A stretch of DNA of 64,000 nucleotides from NCBI GenBank assembly GCA_937927725.1, contig CALBSE010000026.1, positions 1 through 64,000 on the forward strand, read 5' to 3'. The notes beneath the pieces are model-generated. The model worked only from the letters and a program-made list of their open reading frames with translations, was not told the origin of the DNA and did no database searches. Source of the DNA: an uncultured Actinomycetes bacterium. GTDB lineage: Bacteria > Actinomycetota > Acidimicrobiia > Acidimicrobiales > Acidimicrobilacustridaceae. The translations under genes were made by a program, and so were the position numbers. Below, piece by piece: positions 1-8,493 of this stretch (position 1 is the stretch's first letter; each line of letters begins with the position of its first letter).

Positions 1-535
1 GAGCACCTTCACCGATCTTGCGAATCTGCTCGTCGAGTTCTGCCGTTCCGGCAAGTCCGCCACCCGAGACCGCTTGGAACGTGGTGACGGTTAACGCCCG
101 CAAGCCGGCTTCGATATCAAGCGGCTTGAGTACTGGCATTGCGACCATCGTTGTGCAATTGGGGTTTGCGACAATGTTCTTCGGAATCGAATCCAGAGCA
201 TGTGCATTGACCTCGGGCACGACAAGTGGCACGTCGGGATCCATGCGCCAGGCCGAGGAATTGTCGACGACGATCGCACCCGACTCGGCTACCCGCGGTG
301 CAAGTGCCAGCGCAGTTCCACCACCAGCGGAGAACAAGACAATGTCGAGGCCGGAGTAGTCCGAAGTATCCGCGTCTTCCACGACGACCTCGCCGTCCGC
401 CCACGGCAAACGACGGCCAGCCGACCGAGCCGACGCAAACAAACGAAGTTCAGAAACTGGGAACTGGCGCTCGGCAAGGACGGCGCGCATGACGCCACCC
501 ACCTGACCAGTTGCTCCGACGATACCGATACGCAT
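1..535 (-). CDS. asd: Aspartate-semialdehyde dehydrogenase, 3' end missing at window edge
   Basis: Reduces aspartyl-4-phosphate to aspartate semialdehyde for Lys, Met, Thr and diaminopimelate synthesis. I translated the reverse strand from the ATG at 535: the N-terminus MRIGIVGATGQVGGVMR is the Rossmann NADP site of the family, and the catalytic cysteine lies in NPNCTT at about residue 127. About 178 residues are visible; the C-terminal half is outside the window. It follows lysC on the same strand with a 99-nt gap, the usual actinobacterial lysC-asd order, so co-transcription is likely. No strong Shine-Dalgarno is seen in front of the ATG. Confidence 0.93.
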   Translation of the reverse strand, partial: MRIGIVGATGQVGGVMRAVLAERQFPVSELRLFASARSAGRRLPWADGEVVVEDADTSDYSGLDIVLFSAGGGTALALAPRVAESGAIVVDNSSAWRMDPDVPLVVPEVNAHALDSIPKNIVANPNCTTMVAMPVLKPLDIEAGLRALTVTTFQAVSGGGLAGTAELDEQIRKIGEGA

Positions 536-634
536 AAGGGGAGAAACCCTAGCGGTCACCCTTGAGGCGACCACTAATGAGTTTCGAAATTGCCGCCGAA
601 GCCCCGAAACAGAGCCTCAAACCTCGGTTTGTCG

Positions 635-1867
635 TCAATCGACGTAGACGGGACCATCGGCCAAGCCGAATGCATCGTGCAACGCCACAACGGCGCGCTC
701 AACATCAGCTTCGGCGACCACACAACTCACACGAATCGCCGATGTGGCGATCATTTCAATGTTGATGTTGTTCGCCGCGAGGGTCTCGAACACCGTCGCT
801 GCGACACCCGGGTGCGACTTCATACCCGCGCCGACAACACTCACACGAGCAATTGCAGGATCGCCATTCACGCGCGTCGCGCCGATGTCACCGGTGTGTT
901 GTTCACAAATAGCAATTGCAGCATCGAGCTCGCCGTGAGGAACGGTGAACGAAATATCGGTAACGCCGTGATCGGAAGTGTTCTGCACGATGAGATCGAC
1001 ATTGATGTTGGCATCGGCAAGCGCTCGGAACATCAGCGCCGCGATACCGGGACGGTCGGCGACACCGCCGATCGTGACCTTTGCTTCATCGGCATCGTGC
1101 ACAACTGCAGAAACGATTGCCTGTTCCATCGTGTCGTCCTCCTTGGTGACGATCGTTCCGGTTTCCCACGTGAATGCCGAACGAACGTGAAGATCAACAC
1201 CGTGGGTACGGGCGAACTCCACTGAACGCATTGCCGGCTTGGGACAACCATTTGCCGTCATCTCGAGCAATTCATCAAAACTGATTTTTTCCATCTTGCG
1301 AGCGTTCGACACGATGCGTGGATCGGTCGTGAACACGCCGGTGACGTCCGTGTAGAGCTCGCAAGAATCCGCGCCAAGCGCGTGAGCAAGCGCGACTGCA
1401 GTTGTGTCCGAACCGCCGCGGCCAAGGAATGTCACATTGGCTTCGGGTGACACTCCCTGCGCGCCGCCAACAACCGCAACTCGGCCGGCCGCTAATGCTT
1501 CGACGACACGAGCGGGCTTGACGTCAACGATCTTCGCGTTGCGATGGGTGGAGTCCGTGAGGAAACCGGCTTGTGAACCGGTGAATGACTCCGCCTCGAT
1601 GCCCGTATCGGCGATTGCCATACAGAGCAGCGCCATTGCCTTGCGTTCGCCAGCGGTGACGAGCATGTCCATTTCGCGACCCGGACGGGTATCGGAAACT
1701 TCAGCGGCGATGCGAAGGAGATCGTCAGTTTCCTTGCCCATCGCCGAAATCACGACCACAACTTGGTTTCCCCCACGCACCGTGCGCGCTACATGCTCGG
1801 CCACGGCGCGCATGCGCTCCGGAGTGCCGACCGAGGTACCACCAAACTTCTGAACGAGGAGAGCCAC
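635..1867 (-). CDS. lysC: Aspartate kinase
   Basis: Phosphorylates aspartate, the committed step of the aspartate amino-acid family. The start of the amino-acid kinase domain, LVQKFGGTSVG, lies right at the N-terminus, and the C-terminal third carries tandem ACT regulatory domains (VSVVGAGMKSHPGVAATVFE region). The open frame continues to an ATG at 1951, but that would overlap the divergent cyclophilin gene and add 28 residues with no family counterpart, so I prefer the GTG at 1867. The resulting 410 residues match the usual single-chain length. Feedback regulation by Lys/Thr is expected from the ACT pair but is not demonstrable here. Confidence 0.93.
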   Translation of the reverse strand: MALLVQKFGGTSVGTPERMRAVAEHVARTVRGGNQVVVVISAMGKETDDLLRIAAEVSDTRPGREMDMLVTAGERKAMALLCMAIADTGIEAESFTGSQAGFLTDSTHRNAKIVDVKPARVVEALAAGRVAVVGGAQGVSPEANVTFLGRGGSDTTAVALAHALGADSCELYTDVTGVFTTDPRIVSNARKMEKISFDELLEMTANGCPKPAMRSVEFARTHGVDLHVRSAFTWETGTIVTKEDDTMEQAIVSAVVHDADEAKVTIGGVADRPGIAALMFRALADANINVDLIVQNTSDHGVTDISFTVPHGELDAAIAICEQHTGDIGATRVNGDPAIARVSVVGAGMKSHPGVAATVFETLAANNINIEMIATSAIRVSCVVAEADVERAVVALHDAFGLADGPVYVD

Positions 1868-1949
1868 GGGTCGCAACGCTACCGGCCGCCCCGACTCCGT
1901 TTCGAAACGGCCTCGGCCCCGACCCAAATCACTTGTAGGTTCTCCGACC

Positions 1950-2798
1950 ATGGCTCGCTCATCGGATCGCCGTCAGCAACAGTTAGCCCGCCAAAAGGCG
2001 CAGACCGCGGCGAGCGCCCGGCAGCGAAAGGCGCGGCGTCGCAAGCAATTCGCCGCAGGTGGCGTTTCAATCCTCGTGGTGCTCTCGACGCTCGGAGCCT
2101 TCCTCGGTTCGAAGAGTTCGACTACAAAAAAGTCGACGACGACCACGACAGCGGTCTCCACGTCATCGACACTTCCGAAGTCGGGGATCACCCCGCCCGC
2201 CGTTGCCCCTGGCGCCACGCTCACCGGAGCAACGCCCTGCCCAGCCGAGGACGGCTCTTCGGCACGAACAACATCATTCGAATCCGCGCCGACCACCTGC
2301 ATCGACACCACACACTTCTACACCGCGACAATCACGACCACGAAGGGTCCGCTGACGATCCAACTCAATCCAAAGGTGTCACCACAAACGGTGAACACCT
2401 TTGTGGTACTCGCTCGCTACCACTATTACGACGGTCAGCCAATCACTGACGTACGTACTCGCGCCTCATTCACCGCTGGCATGGTGTTCTCCGGTGGATC
2501 CGCCCAACCCGGCTTCGACATTCCCGGTGAAATCCCCGCGAAGGGAACCGTCTTTACGCCCGGAGCGCTCTCGATGGCACCGGCTTCGGCATCGAACGGC
2601 ATCGGTGGCCAGTTGGTCTTTGCCACCTTTGACCAATCCCCCGACAACAACCAGCAGGTCACCCCGCTTGGGATCATGCTGAGTGGTGATGCCACGTTGA
2701 CGGCGATGAACCAACTTGCGAGCGAATCCGGCAAACCCACGGCTCTTGTCACGATCACCTCAATCTCGGTCGTCCAGAGTGGTGCGATCCCCGGCTGA
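1950..2798 (+). CDS. Membrane-anchored cyclophilin-type peptidyl-prolyl isomerase
   Basis: 282 residues: a basic cytoplasmic N-terminus (about residues 1-32), one transmembrane helix (GGVSILVVLSTLGAFLG, about 37-53), a Ser/Thr-rich linker and a C-terminal cyclophilin-like domain beginning near FYTATITTTKGPLTIQL. The domain keeps the fold pattern (TVNTFVVLARYHYYDG, then FDIPGE) but the active-site segment is divergent, so activity is uncertain. It probably assists folding of exported proteins on the outer face of the membrane. An FKBP-type isomerase of the same topology follows 84 nt downstream, suggesting an extracytoplasmic folding pair. Confidence 0.82.
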   Translation: MARSSDRRQQQLARQKAQTAASARQRKARRRKQFAAGGVSILVVLSTLGAFLGSKSSTTKKSTTTTTAVSTSSTLPKSGITPPAVAPGATLTGATPCPAEDGSSARTTSFESAPTTCIDTTHFYTATITTTKGPLTIQLNPKVSPQTVNTFVVLARYHYYDGQPITDVRTRASFTAGMVFSGGSAQPGFDIPGEIPAKGTVFTPGALSMAPASASNGIGGQLVFATFDQSPDNNQQVTPLGIMLSGDATLTAMNQLASESGKPTALVTITSISVVQSGAIPG

Positions 2799-2882
2799 GC
2801 GGTCCTGTTTGATCCATCGCATTACAGCGCCGATTGCGCGCGATGGCCGTTAGCGCCGAGGGCTTGCTAGCGTCGCCGCCCG

Positions 2883-3563
2883 ATGGGAACCGCAAAGCGT
2901 GAACGCCAAAAGGCCGGACATCAGGCCCGCCTCAATGTTGAACGATCAATGGCCCGACGCGACCAGCGCCGACGCCGTCTCTTCTCGATCGTGGGCGCTG
3001 CCGTCATCCTCGTCGCAGCTGCGGCGCTGTTCACTGCGTTGAGCGACAACAGTTCGACCTCGACAACCGCGGCAACAACCACGACCACGCTTGCGAGCAC
3101 CACCACCGTTTCGACGGCCACGCTTCCGTCCGCGGCCGGCAAGCCGTGCGTTGACTTCAACGACACACTTCCCGCCGGCGCACCTGAAGTAACCATGCCG
3201 GTCGGCGAACTACCCAAGTCACTCGTGGTGAAGGACCTCGTCGCCGGCGCGGGAACTCCTGTGGCCAAGGGTGATTCAGTCACCGTCAACTACATCGGCG
3301 TGTCTTGCTCCACCGGAAAGATCTTTGATTCGTCTTGGACGAACGGAAAGTCAGTGACGTTCCCCCTCAACCAGGTCATCAGTGGTTGGTCGCAGGGACT
3401 TGTTGGCATGCAACCCAATGGCCGCCGACTCCTCGTGATCCCACCCGACCTTGGGTATGGATCAACCGGGCAAGGTGGCATCGCTCCCGATGAATCGCTG
3501 ATCTTCGTCGTCGACCTCATTTCGACCTCCCCATCAGCGACCCCAGGGACTGCAGCGAACTAA
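2883..3563 (+). CDS. Membrane-anchored FKBP-type peptidyl-prolyl isomerase
   Basis: 226 residues: Arg/Lys-rich N-terminus, one transmembrane segment (about residues 38-56), a Thr-rich linker (TTAATTTTTLASTTT), then one complete FKBP domain with the characteristic VTVNYIGVSCSTGKIFDSSW and GMQPNGRRLLVIPPDLGYGS segments. The FKBP fold appears intact, in contrast to the divergent cyclophilin upstream. Predicted type II membrane protein acting outside the cytoplasmic membrane. Transcription ends at a hairpin shared with the convergent gene at 3579-4256. Confidence 0.88.
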   Translation: MGTAKRERQKAGHQARLNVERSMARRDQRRRRLFSIVGAAVILVAAAALFTALSDNSSTSTTAATTTTTLASTTTVSTATLPSAAGKPCVDFNDTLPAGAPEVTMPVGELPKSLVVKDLVAGAGTPVAKGDSVTVNYIGVSCSTGKIFDSSWTNGKSVTFPLNQVISGWSQGLVGMQPNGRRLLVIPPDLGYGSTGQGGIAPDESLIFVVDLISTSPSATPGTAAN

Positions 3564-3570
3564 CGACCCT

Positions 3571-3590
3571 GCCGTCGTTTAGACGACGGC
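3571..3590. terminator. Bidirectional hairpin between convergent genes
   Basis: Perfect 8-bp inverted repeat GCCGTCGT / ACGACGGC with a 4-nt loop (TTAG). The right arm is part of the last codons of the convergent S51-like gene. Position at the meeting point of two genes supports a terminator; there is no long U-tract. Confidence 0.6.
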
Positions 3591-4256
3591 TTCGGGAAGC
3601 ACCGAGATATCGGAAAGTTTTCCGTCTCGGTGAACGATCACGTTGCCTTTGCCAGCGACGCGCCAACCGCCGGTTCCGATGTCGTCAATAACTGCGGTGC
3701 GCGTCGGAAGTTCAAGCAGAACAACGCCCGCAGATGCGAGGTCAATTGTGCGTCGGACCTTGTCGGGCGACCATTCATCGCTACGAGCAATCACGGCAAC
3801 ACCGGGAAGTAGTCCGAGACCAACCGTGAATGCTCCGCCGCGAGTGTCCACCATTGGGTCGCACAGAACATCGGCTCCGGCGCCACTGCCAATGAGCGCA
3901 GCACCACCACGCCACGCCGAAAGAAGCGCGTCGTAGGTCGGTGTGTCTTTCAGCACCGAGCGAATGTGCATCGGCGAGACGCCAGTGAGATACAAAAACT
4001 TCGCATTGGCAACCGCAGCGATGTTCTCGGCGTCGAGCGCGTCGGTACGCGAGTAGACGGGAACCTCACGAACTGTCACACCAAGCGTTGCGAACCATTC
4101 GCGCGCGGCAGCCACTGACTTCTGTGGGTTCTCGTAGGCCCATCCAGTAGCAAGCAACGTCACTTCAGTTGCGCCAACGGCAGTGAGAAGTTCCGCATCG
4201 AATGTGCAACCTTCGGAAAATTCTCCGCCACCAACAAGTGCGAGTGGTCCGGTCAT
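3579..4256 (-). CDS. Peptidase S51/cyanophycinase-like protein lacking the usual nucleophile
   Basis: 225 residues with the layout of the class-I glutamine-amidotransferase-like S51 family: GGGEF near the N-terminus, FLYLTGVSPMHIRSVL where the family has a GG(D/N)Q turn, and ALIGSGAGADVL where the family has GTSAGA. Aligned this way the nucleophilic serine is replaced by glycine, and the usual HF..R..R segment is also altered (SDEWSPDKVRRTIDL). It may be a non-catalytic or differently acting relative. The ATG overlaps the stop of the upstream methyltransferase-like gene by 4 nt (ATGA), so the two are translationally coupled. Confidence 0.65.
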   Translation of the reverse strand: MTGPLALVGGGEFSEGCTFDAELLTAVGATEVTLLATGWAYENPQKSVAAAREWFATLGVTVREVPVYSRTDALDAENIAAVANAKFLYLTGVSPMHIRSVLKDTPTYDALLSAWRGGAALIGSGAGADVLCDPMVDTRGGAFTVGLGLLPGVAVIARSDEWSPDKVRRTIDLASAGVVLLELPTRTAVIDDIGTGGWRVAGKGNVIVHRDGKLSDISVLPEAVV

Positions 4257-4834
4257 TGCTCTACCTCCGGGACGGTGACGGCTCGACGCGCTCCAAGCGA
4301 CACGAAATGTCGGAGTGGGGCAACGGCGGTCGGCATGGTGAAACGGTCAATGTCGTCGTTCGCAAGTGTTGTCGTTCGAAGCGCTGCGGTGAGGTCGCGG
4401 CCCACGTGGAACCCGCGTACCGAACGAGTTGCCGACCACGGTGCGAAACCAAGAACCCGAAGCGTGCCGGGACGGATGACAGGCTCAACGGCAAGCAAAC
4501 GTCCACTTGGCGTCAAAAGCGCATCGATTGCGCTCATCGATGCGGCAAGGTCGGGGAAGCGAATCAGTTCGGCAACGGAAATTACGACGTCCCATTGATC
4601 GGCGGCGATCACATTTCCGCCGTCGATCGCGTCGCGGAGAACCGTTCGGGCGCCGGCATCGGAAAGATCAAGAACTCGACCGCTCGAGGCAGCAATCGCC
4701 TCGAGGTGGCGACGGCGGAGCTCACTCTCAACCGCTTTCGGGAAGCGGCGCTCGCTTTCGACGATCACTGTTTTGCGGGTCGACACGCTCAGCACGCTAG
4801 TGGGGACGCCGATCGCGGCCGCCCGGGCTGACAT
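4253..4834 (-). CDS. Class I methyltransferase-like protein
   Basis: 193 residues. The order of segments resembles a Rossmann SAM-dependent methyltransferase: GRVLDLSDAG (motif I, degenerate), WDVVISVAELIRFPD (motif IV region) and LLTPSGRLLAVEPV (post-motif), followed by a C-terminal FHVGRDLTAALRTTTLAND segment. The substrate cannot be inferred. It is divergent from the 3-hydroxybutyryl-CoA dehydrogenase gene and coupled to the S51-like gene by a 4-nt overlap. A GTG at about residue 13 is an alternative start. Function is a weak inference from fold pattern. Confidence 0.6.
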   Translation of the reverse strand: MSARAAAIGVPTSVLSVSTRKTVIVESERRFPKAVESELRRRHLEAIAASSGRVLDLSDAGARTVLRDAIDGGNVIAADQWDVVISVAELIRFPDLAASMSAIDALLTPSGRLLAVEPVIRPGTLRVLGFAPWSATRSVRGFHVGRDLTAALRTTTLANDDIDRFTMPTAVAPLRHFVSLGARRAVTVPEVEQ

Positions 4835-4848
4835 TGAGCGCTGAAACC

Positions 4849-4861
4849 TACCCAGCGGTAA
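4849..4861. promoter_or_regulatory. Candidate operator TACC-CAGC-GGTAA upstream of 3-hydroxybutyryl-CoA dehydrogenase gene
   Basis: Palindromic half-sites TACC/GGTA around a 4-nt centre, 44 nt before the ATG at 4905, in the divergent promoter region. Nearly the same element, including flanking GAAAC on the left and AAC on the right, occurs at 29327-29339 between the thiolase and ccr genes. The shape suggests a TetR-family acyl-CoA-responsive operator; this is inference. Confidence 0.5.
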
Positions 4862-4904
4862 CCTCTAGCGCTCTCCGGGATGGCCGGCGACGAGTGAAAG
4901 AGGA

Positions 4905-5765
4905 ATGGCTGTGGCAATCGAACGAATCGGAATCATCGGATCCGGAATCATGGGCTCGGGAATCGCCGAGGTGGCCGCCAGCACTGGCCACACAGTGGTC
5001 CTGCGCTCCCGTTCGATTGAAAGCGCCAACGCGATGCTCGCTGGTCTGCAGAAGTCACTTTCTCGTCAGGTCGAGAAAGGCCGTCGCGAACAGGCCGACG
5101 CCGACGCCATCGCCGCACGCGTTACCGCAACAGCCGACCTCGCTGACCTCGCTGACTGCGATCTTGTTCTTGAATCGGTTGTCGAAGATCTCGACGTGAA
5201 GCTCGCGCTCTTCCGTGAACTCGATGGCATTGTCAAGGCCGATGCCATCATCGCCACAAATACCTCGACCCTTCCTGTGGTCGAAATGGCAATGGCCACC
5301 AACCGTCCCGGTCAGGTGTGCGGCGTTCACTTCTTCAATCCAGCGCCAGCAATGAGCCTCGTTGAAATTGTTCGCCCAATGACCGCCGACGATGCAACCA
5401 TCGCCGCCGTCACCGCCTTCGCACAAGCCTGTGGCAAGGACCCCGTTGAAGTTGCCGACCGCGCTGGCTTCATCGTGAACGCTCTTCTCTTCCCGTATCT
5501 CAACAACGCGGTCAAGCTGCTCGAAAACGGCATCGCCTCGCGTGACGACATCGATACCGCCATGAAGGGCGGCTGCAACTTCCCGATGGGTCCATTGCAA
5601 CTCCTTGATCTTGTTGGTCTCGACACTTCGGTCGCGATCCTTGATGCCCTGTATGACGAGTTCCGCGATCCGAACTTCTCGCCGGCACCGCGCCTTCGTC
5701 GCATGGTCACCGCTGGGCATCTCGGCCGGAAGTCGAGCATCGGTTTTTACGACTACCGCAAGTAA
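4905..5765 (+). CDS. 3-hydroxybutyryl-CoA dehydrogenase
   Basis: 286 residues, normal length for the single-domain 3-hydroxyacyl-CoA dehydrogenases (Hbd/FadB2/PaaH). The N-terminus has the NAD site IGIIGSGIMGSGIAEVAA; the catalytic histidine is in VCGVHFFNPAP and the following helical domain begins at RAGFIVNALLFPYLNNAV. It oxidises or reduces (S)-3-hydroxybutyryl-CoA; with the thiolase at 28058-29239 and Ccr at 29415-30755 it supplies the front half of an ethylmalonyl-CoA pathway. A GTG at 4911 is an alternative start with better spacing from AGAGGA. A shared palindrome precedes the gene. Confidence 0.92.
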   Translation: MAVAIERIGIIGSGIMGSGIAEVAASTGHTVVLRSRSIESANAMLAGLQKSLSRQVEKGRREQADADAIAARVTATADLADLADCDLVLESVVEDLDVKLALFRELDGIVKADAIIATNTSTLPVVEMAMATNRPGQVCGVHFFNPAPAMSLVEIVRPMTADDATIAAVTAFAQACGKDPVEVADRAGFIVNALLFPYLNNAVKLLENGIASRDDIDTAMKGGCNFPMGPLQLLDLVGLDTSVAILDALYDEFRDPNFSPAPRLRRMVTAGHLGRKSSIGFYDYRK

Positions 5766-5795
5766 GCCGTCGTTGACATCGAAGGCCGACCAGTT

Positions 5796-6479
5796 GTGAT
5801 GCCGATCGCGCCTCCGCTTTCGCAGTGGCAATTTCCCGCGCCCTCAAACGCCGACGAGAACGGTCTCGTTGGCGTTGGTGCCGATCTTGAACCAGGAACG
5901 GTGCTCGCCGCGTACCGCGCAGGAATCTTTCCAATGCCGTTCGATAACGGACCAACGGTCGGTTGGTGGTCACCAGACCCTCGCGGGATTCTCCCGCTTG
6001 ATTCATTGCGCGTCTCTCGGTCATTGCGCCAGTCAGTCGACCGCTACGACATCACTATTGACAGCGCGTTCGATCAGGTGGTGCGCGCATGCGCACACCC
6101 CGACCGCGATGGCGCATGGATTACAGAAGCCATTCACTCCGCATACAGCGAACTGCACCGATTGGGCTGGGCGCACTCGGTCGAAACTCGCGACCGAACA
6201 ACCGGCGACCTTGTGGGAGGCCTTTACGGCATTCACATTGGCGGACTCTTCGCAGGCGAATCGATGTTCCACTATTCACGTGATGCGTCGAAGGTGGCAC
6301 TCGTCGGACTCGTGAATCACTTGCAGGAAATCGGCGCCGTCCTCCTTGATGTTCAGTGGCTCACCCCCCATTTGGCCAGCCTCGGAGCCGAGGAAGTCCC
6401 CCGCACTCAGTACCTGAATCTCCTTGCCAATGCTTTGGCAATCCCCATTCGCCCCTTCAATTCCGAGGTGTCACCGTGA
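5796..6479 (+). CDS. aat: Leucyl/phenylalanyl-tRNA-protein transferase
   Basis: 227 residues; transfers Leu or Phe from aminoacyl-tRNA to N-terminal Lys/Arg of proteins, marking them for ClpAP-type degradation (N-degron pathway). Family hallmarks: FPAPSNADENGLVGVGADLEPGTVLAAYRAGIFPMP, WWSPDPRGILPL, and GGLYGIHIGGLFAGESMFHYSRDASKVAL, in the right order. Start is GTG 5796 immediately followed by ATG 5799; either fits. Its stop overlaps the GTG of the mutase gene by 4 nt, with a good GAGGTG ribosome-binding site inside its last codons, so aat and ecm form one transcript. Confidence 0.94.
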   Translation: MMPIAPPLSQWQFPAPSNADENGLVGVGADLEPGTVLAAYRAGIFPMPFDNGPTVGWWSPDPRGILPLDSLRVSRSLRQSVDRYDITIDSAFDQVVRACAHPDRDGAWITEAIHSAYSELHRLGWAHSVETRDRTTGDLVGGLYGIHIGGLFAGESMFHYSRDASKVALVGLVNHLQEIGAVLLDVQWLTPHLASLGAEEVPRTQYLNLLANALAIPIRPFNSEVSP

Positions 6480-8488
6480 CAAAGCAACCATCAGTGGGCG
6501 AGCATGGAGCCATGAGCTCCACCCCTTCTGGCGATTCCATTCGTTCGGCCGACCGTCCTTGGATGATGCGCACCTATTCGGGGCACTCAACAGCGCGTGC
6601 CTCGAACGAGCTTTACCGCACCAACTTGGCTAAGGGTCAAACGGGCCTTTCCATTGCATTCGATCTGCCGACACAGACGGGTTACGACCCTGACGACCCG
6701 CGCTCACGCGGCGAAGTCGGCAAGGTCGGCGTTCCCGTTGCCGAACTCGGACATATGCGCGAGCTCCTCGAAGGCATTCCGGTTGGCGGAATGAATACGT
6801 CTATGACGATCAACGCAACAGCCGCTTGGCTCCTTGCGTTGTATGTGGCCTACGCCGCTGAGAACGGCGTCGCATCGAGCGAACTCCGCGGCACAACGCA
6901 AAATGACATCGTGAAGGAGTACCTGTCGCGAGGCACATACATCTTCCCGCCAGAGCCTTCGCGTCGACTCATCGTCGACATGGTCGCGTGGTGTTCCGAG
7001 AACATTCCGGCCTGGAATCCCATGAACGTGTGCAGTTATCACCTGCAAGAAGCCGGAGCGACACCGGTGCAGGAAATTGCGTTCTCTCTTGCAACGGCAA
7101 TCGATGTACTTGACGCCGTGCGCGATAGCGGTCAAGTCCCCGCAGAACGTATGCCCGCAGTCGTTGCATCGATTTCATTCTTCGTGAACTCGGGCATTCG
7201 CTTTGTTGAAGAAGTGTGCAAGATGCGCGCCTTCACGAAAATGTGGGACGAAATCTGCCTCGAGCGTTATGGCGTCACCGACGCGAAGGCTCGTCGCTTT
7301 CGCTACGGCGTCCAGGTGAACTCACTCGGGCTTACCGAAGCACAACCCGAGAACAACGTGCAGCGAATCGTGCTGGAAATGCTCGGCGTCACGCTTTCAA
7401 AAGACGCCCGTGCTCGTTCTCTGCAGCTCCCAGCGTGGAACGAAGCGCTTGGCCTTCCCCGCCCATGGGACCAGCAATGGTCGCTGCGCATGCAGCAGGT
7501 ACTCGCCTTCGAATCGGATCTCCTCGAATATGAAGACATCTTCAACGGCTCTCATGTCATTGAGGGACTCACCGATGAACTCGTCACCGCAGCTCGGGCC
7601 GAACTCGATGACGTATTGGCGATGGGCGGAGCGTTCGCGGCAATCGAAGAGCTGAAGGGACGACTCGTAGCGTCGAACACCGAGCGCGTTCGTCGGATCG
7701 AAACAGGCGAGCAGATCGTCGTTGGAGTCAACAAGTTCACCGAAGCAGCCGACTCACCGCTTTCGGGCGACGAATCAATCCTGCGCGTCGACCCCGCTGT
7801 TGAAGCTCAGACCATCGCCGAAGTCGAGACATGGCGAAGCGGACGCGATAGCGCCGCCGTCGATGCTGCTCTCGCCGAGTTGCGCCGAGTCGCGTTCACG
7901 GACGAAAACATCATGGGCGCCACGATCGCGTTGGCCGTTGCCGGCGGAACCACTGGCGAGTGGGCCGGTGCACTGCGTGAGGTCTTTGGCGAATACCGCG
8001 CCCCTACCGGCGTTGCTGCTGCGGCGGGCGTCGGAACGCTTCCCGAGGACCTCCGAGCCGTCGCCGATCGCGTCAAGACAATGGCTGGCGGTCCACCGCG
8101 GTTCCTCGTCGGTAAGCCAGGCCTCGACGGTCACTCCAATGGCGCGGAACAAATCGCCGTCGCGGCACGTGATGCCGGCATGGAAGTCATCTACCAAGGC
8201 ATCCGGCTAACTCCAGCACAGATCGCAGCAGTTGCTCGCGATGAAGACGTCGATGTCGTTGGACTTTCGATTCTTTCCGGAAGTCACATGCAACTCGTTC
8301 CCGACGTTGTCGAACGACTTCGGGCCGAGGGTGTCATCTGCCCGGTGATCGTCGGCGGCATCATCCCTGAAGATGACCGCCCCAAGTTGCTCGCGGCCGG
8401 CGTCGCTCGTGTGTACACGCCAAAAGACTTTGAACTTGGCAACATCATGGGTGACATCGCGTCACTTGTTGCCGAAACCCGAAGCTAA
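6476..8488 (+). CDS. ecm: Ethylmalonyl-CoA mutase (B12-dependent)
   Basis: 670 residues from the GTG at 6476, which overlaps the aat stop (GTGA) and has GAGGTG five bases upstream; ATG 6512 (658 aa) is the alternative. The catalytic barrel opens with DRPWMMRTYSGHSTARASNE and contains FDLPTQTGYDPDDPRSRG and GGMNTSMTINATA, wording typical of ethylmalonyl-CoA mutases rather than methylmalonyl-CoA mutases. The fused C-terminal cobalamin domain has the DxHxxG motif (LDGHSNG) and LSGSHM. It converts (2R)-ethylmalonyl-CoA to methylsuccinyl-CoA. Assignment within the mutase family is from remembered Rhodobacter-type sequence patterns; an alignment would settle it. Confidence 0.88.
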   Translation: MTKQPSVGEHGAMSSTPSGDSIRSADRPWMMRTYSGHSTARASNELYRTNLAKGQTGLSIAFDLPTQTGYDPDDPRSRGEVGKVGVPVAELGHMRELLEGIPVGGMNTSMTINATAAWLLALYVAYAAENGVASSELRGTTQNDIVKEYLSRGTYIFPPEPSRRLIVDMVAWCSENIPAWNPMNVCSYHLQEAGATPVQEIAFSLATAIDVLDAVRDSGQVPAERMPAVVASISFFVNSGIRFVEEVCKMRAFTKMWDEICLERYGVTDAKARRFRYGVQVNSLGLTEAQPENNVQRIVLEMLGVTLSKDARARSLQLPAWNEALGLPRPWDQQWSLRMQQVLAFESDLLEYEDIFNGSHVIEGLTDELVTAARAELDDVLAMGGAFAAIEELKGRLVASNTERVRRIETGEQIVVGVNKFTEAADSPLSGDESILRVDPAVEAQTIAEVETWRSGRDSAAVDAALAELRRVAFTDENIMGATIALAVAGGTTGEWAGALREVFGEYRAPTGVAAAAGVGTLPEDLRAVADRVKTMAGGPPRFLVGKPGLDGHSNGAEQIAVAARDAGMEVIYQGIRLTPAQIAAVARDEDVDVVGLSILSGSHMQLVPDVVERLRAEGVICPVIVGGIIPEDDRPKLLAAGVARVYTPKDFELGNIMGDIASLVAETRS

Positions 8489-8493
8489 AAAAT

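Noticed and set aside
590..1225. 211-aa open frame on the + strand opposite lysC
   Set aside because: Shadow frame of a clear lysC gene; no start signal, no family pattern. The same holds for long opposite-strand frames in dnaX, hppA and the 806-aa gene.
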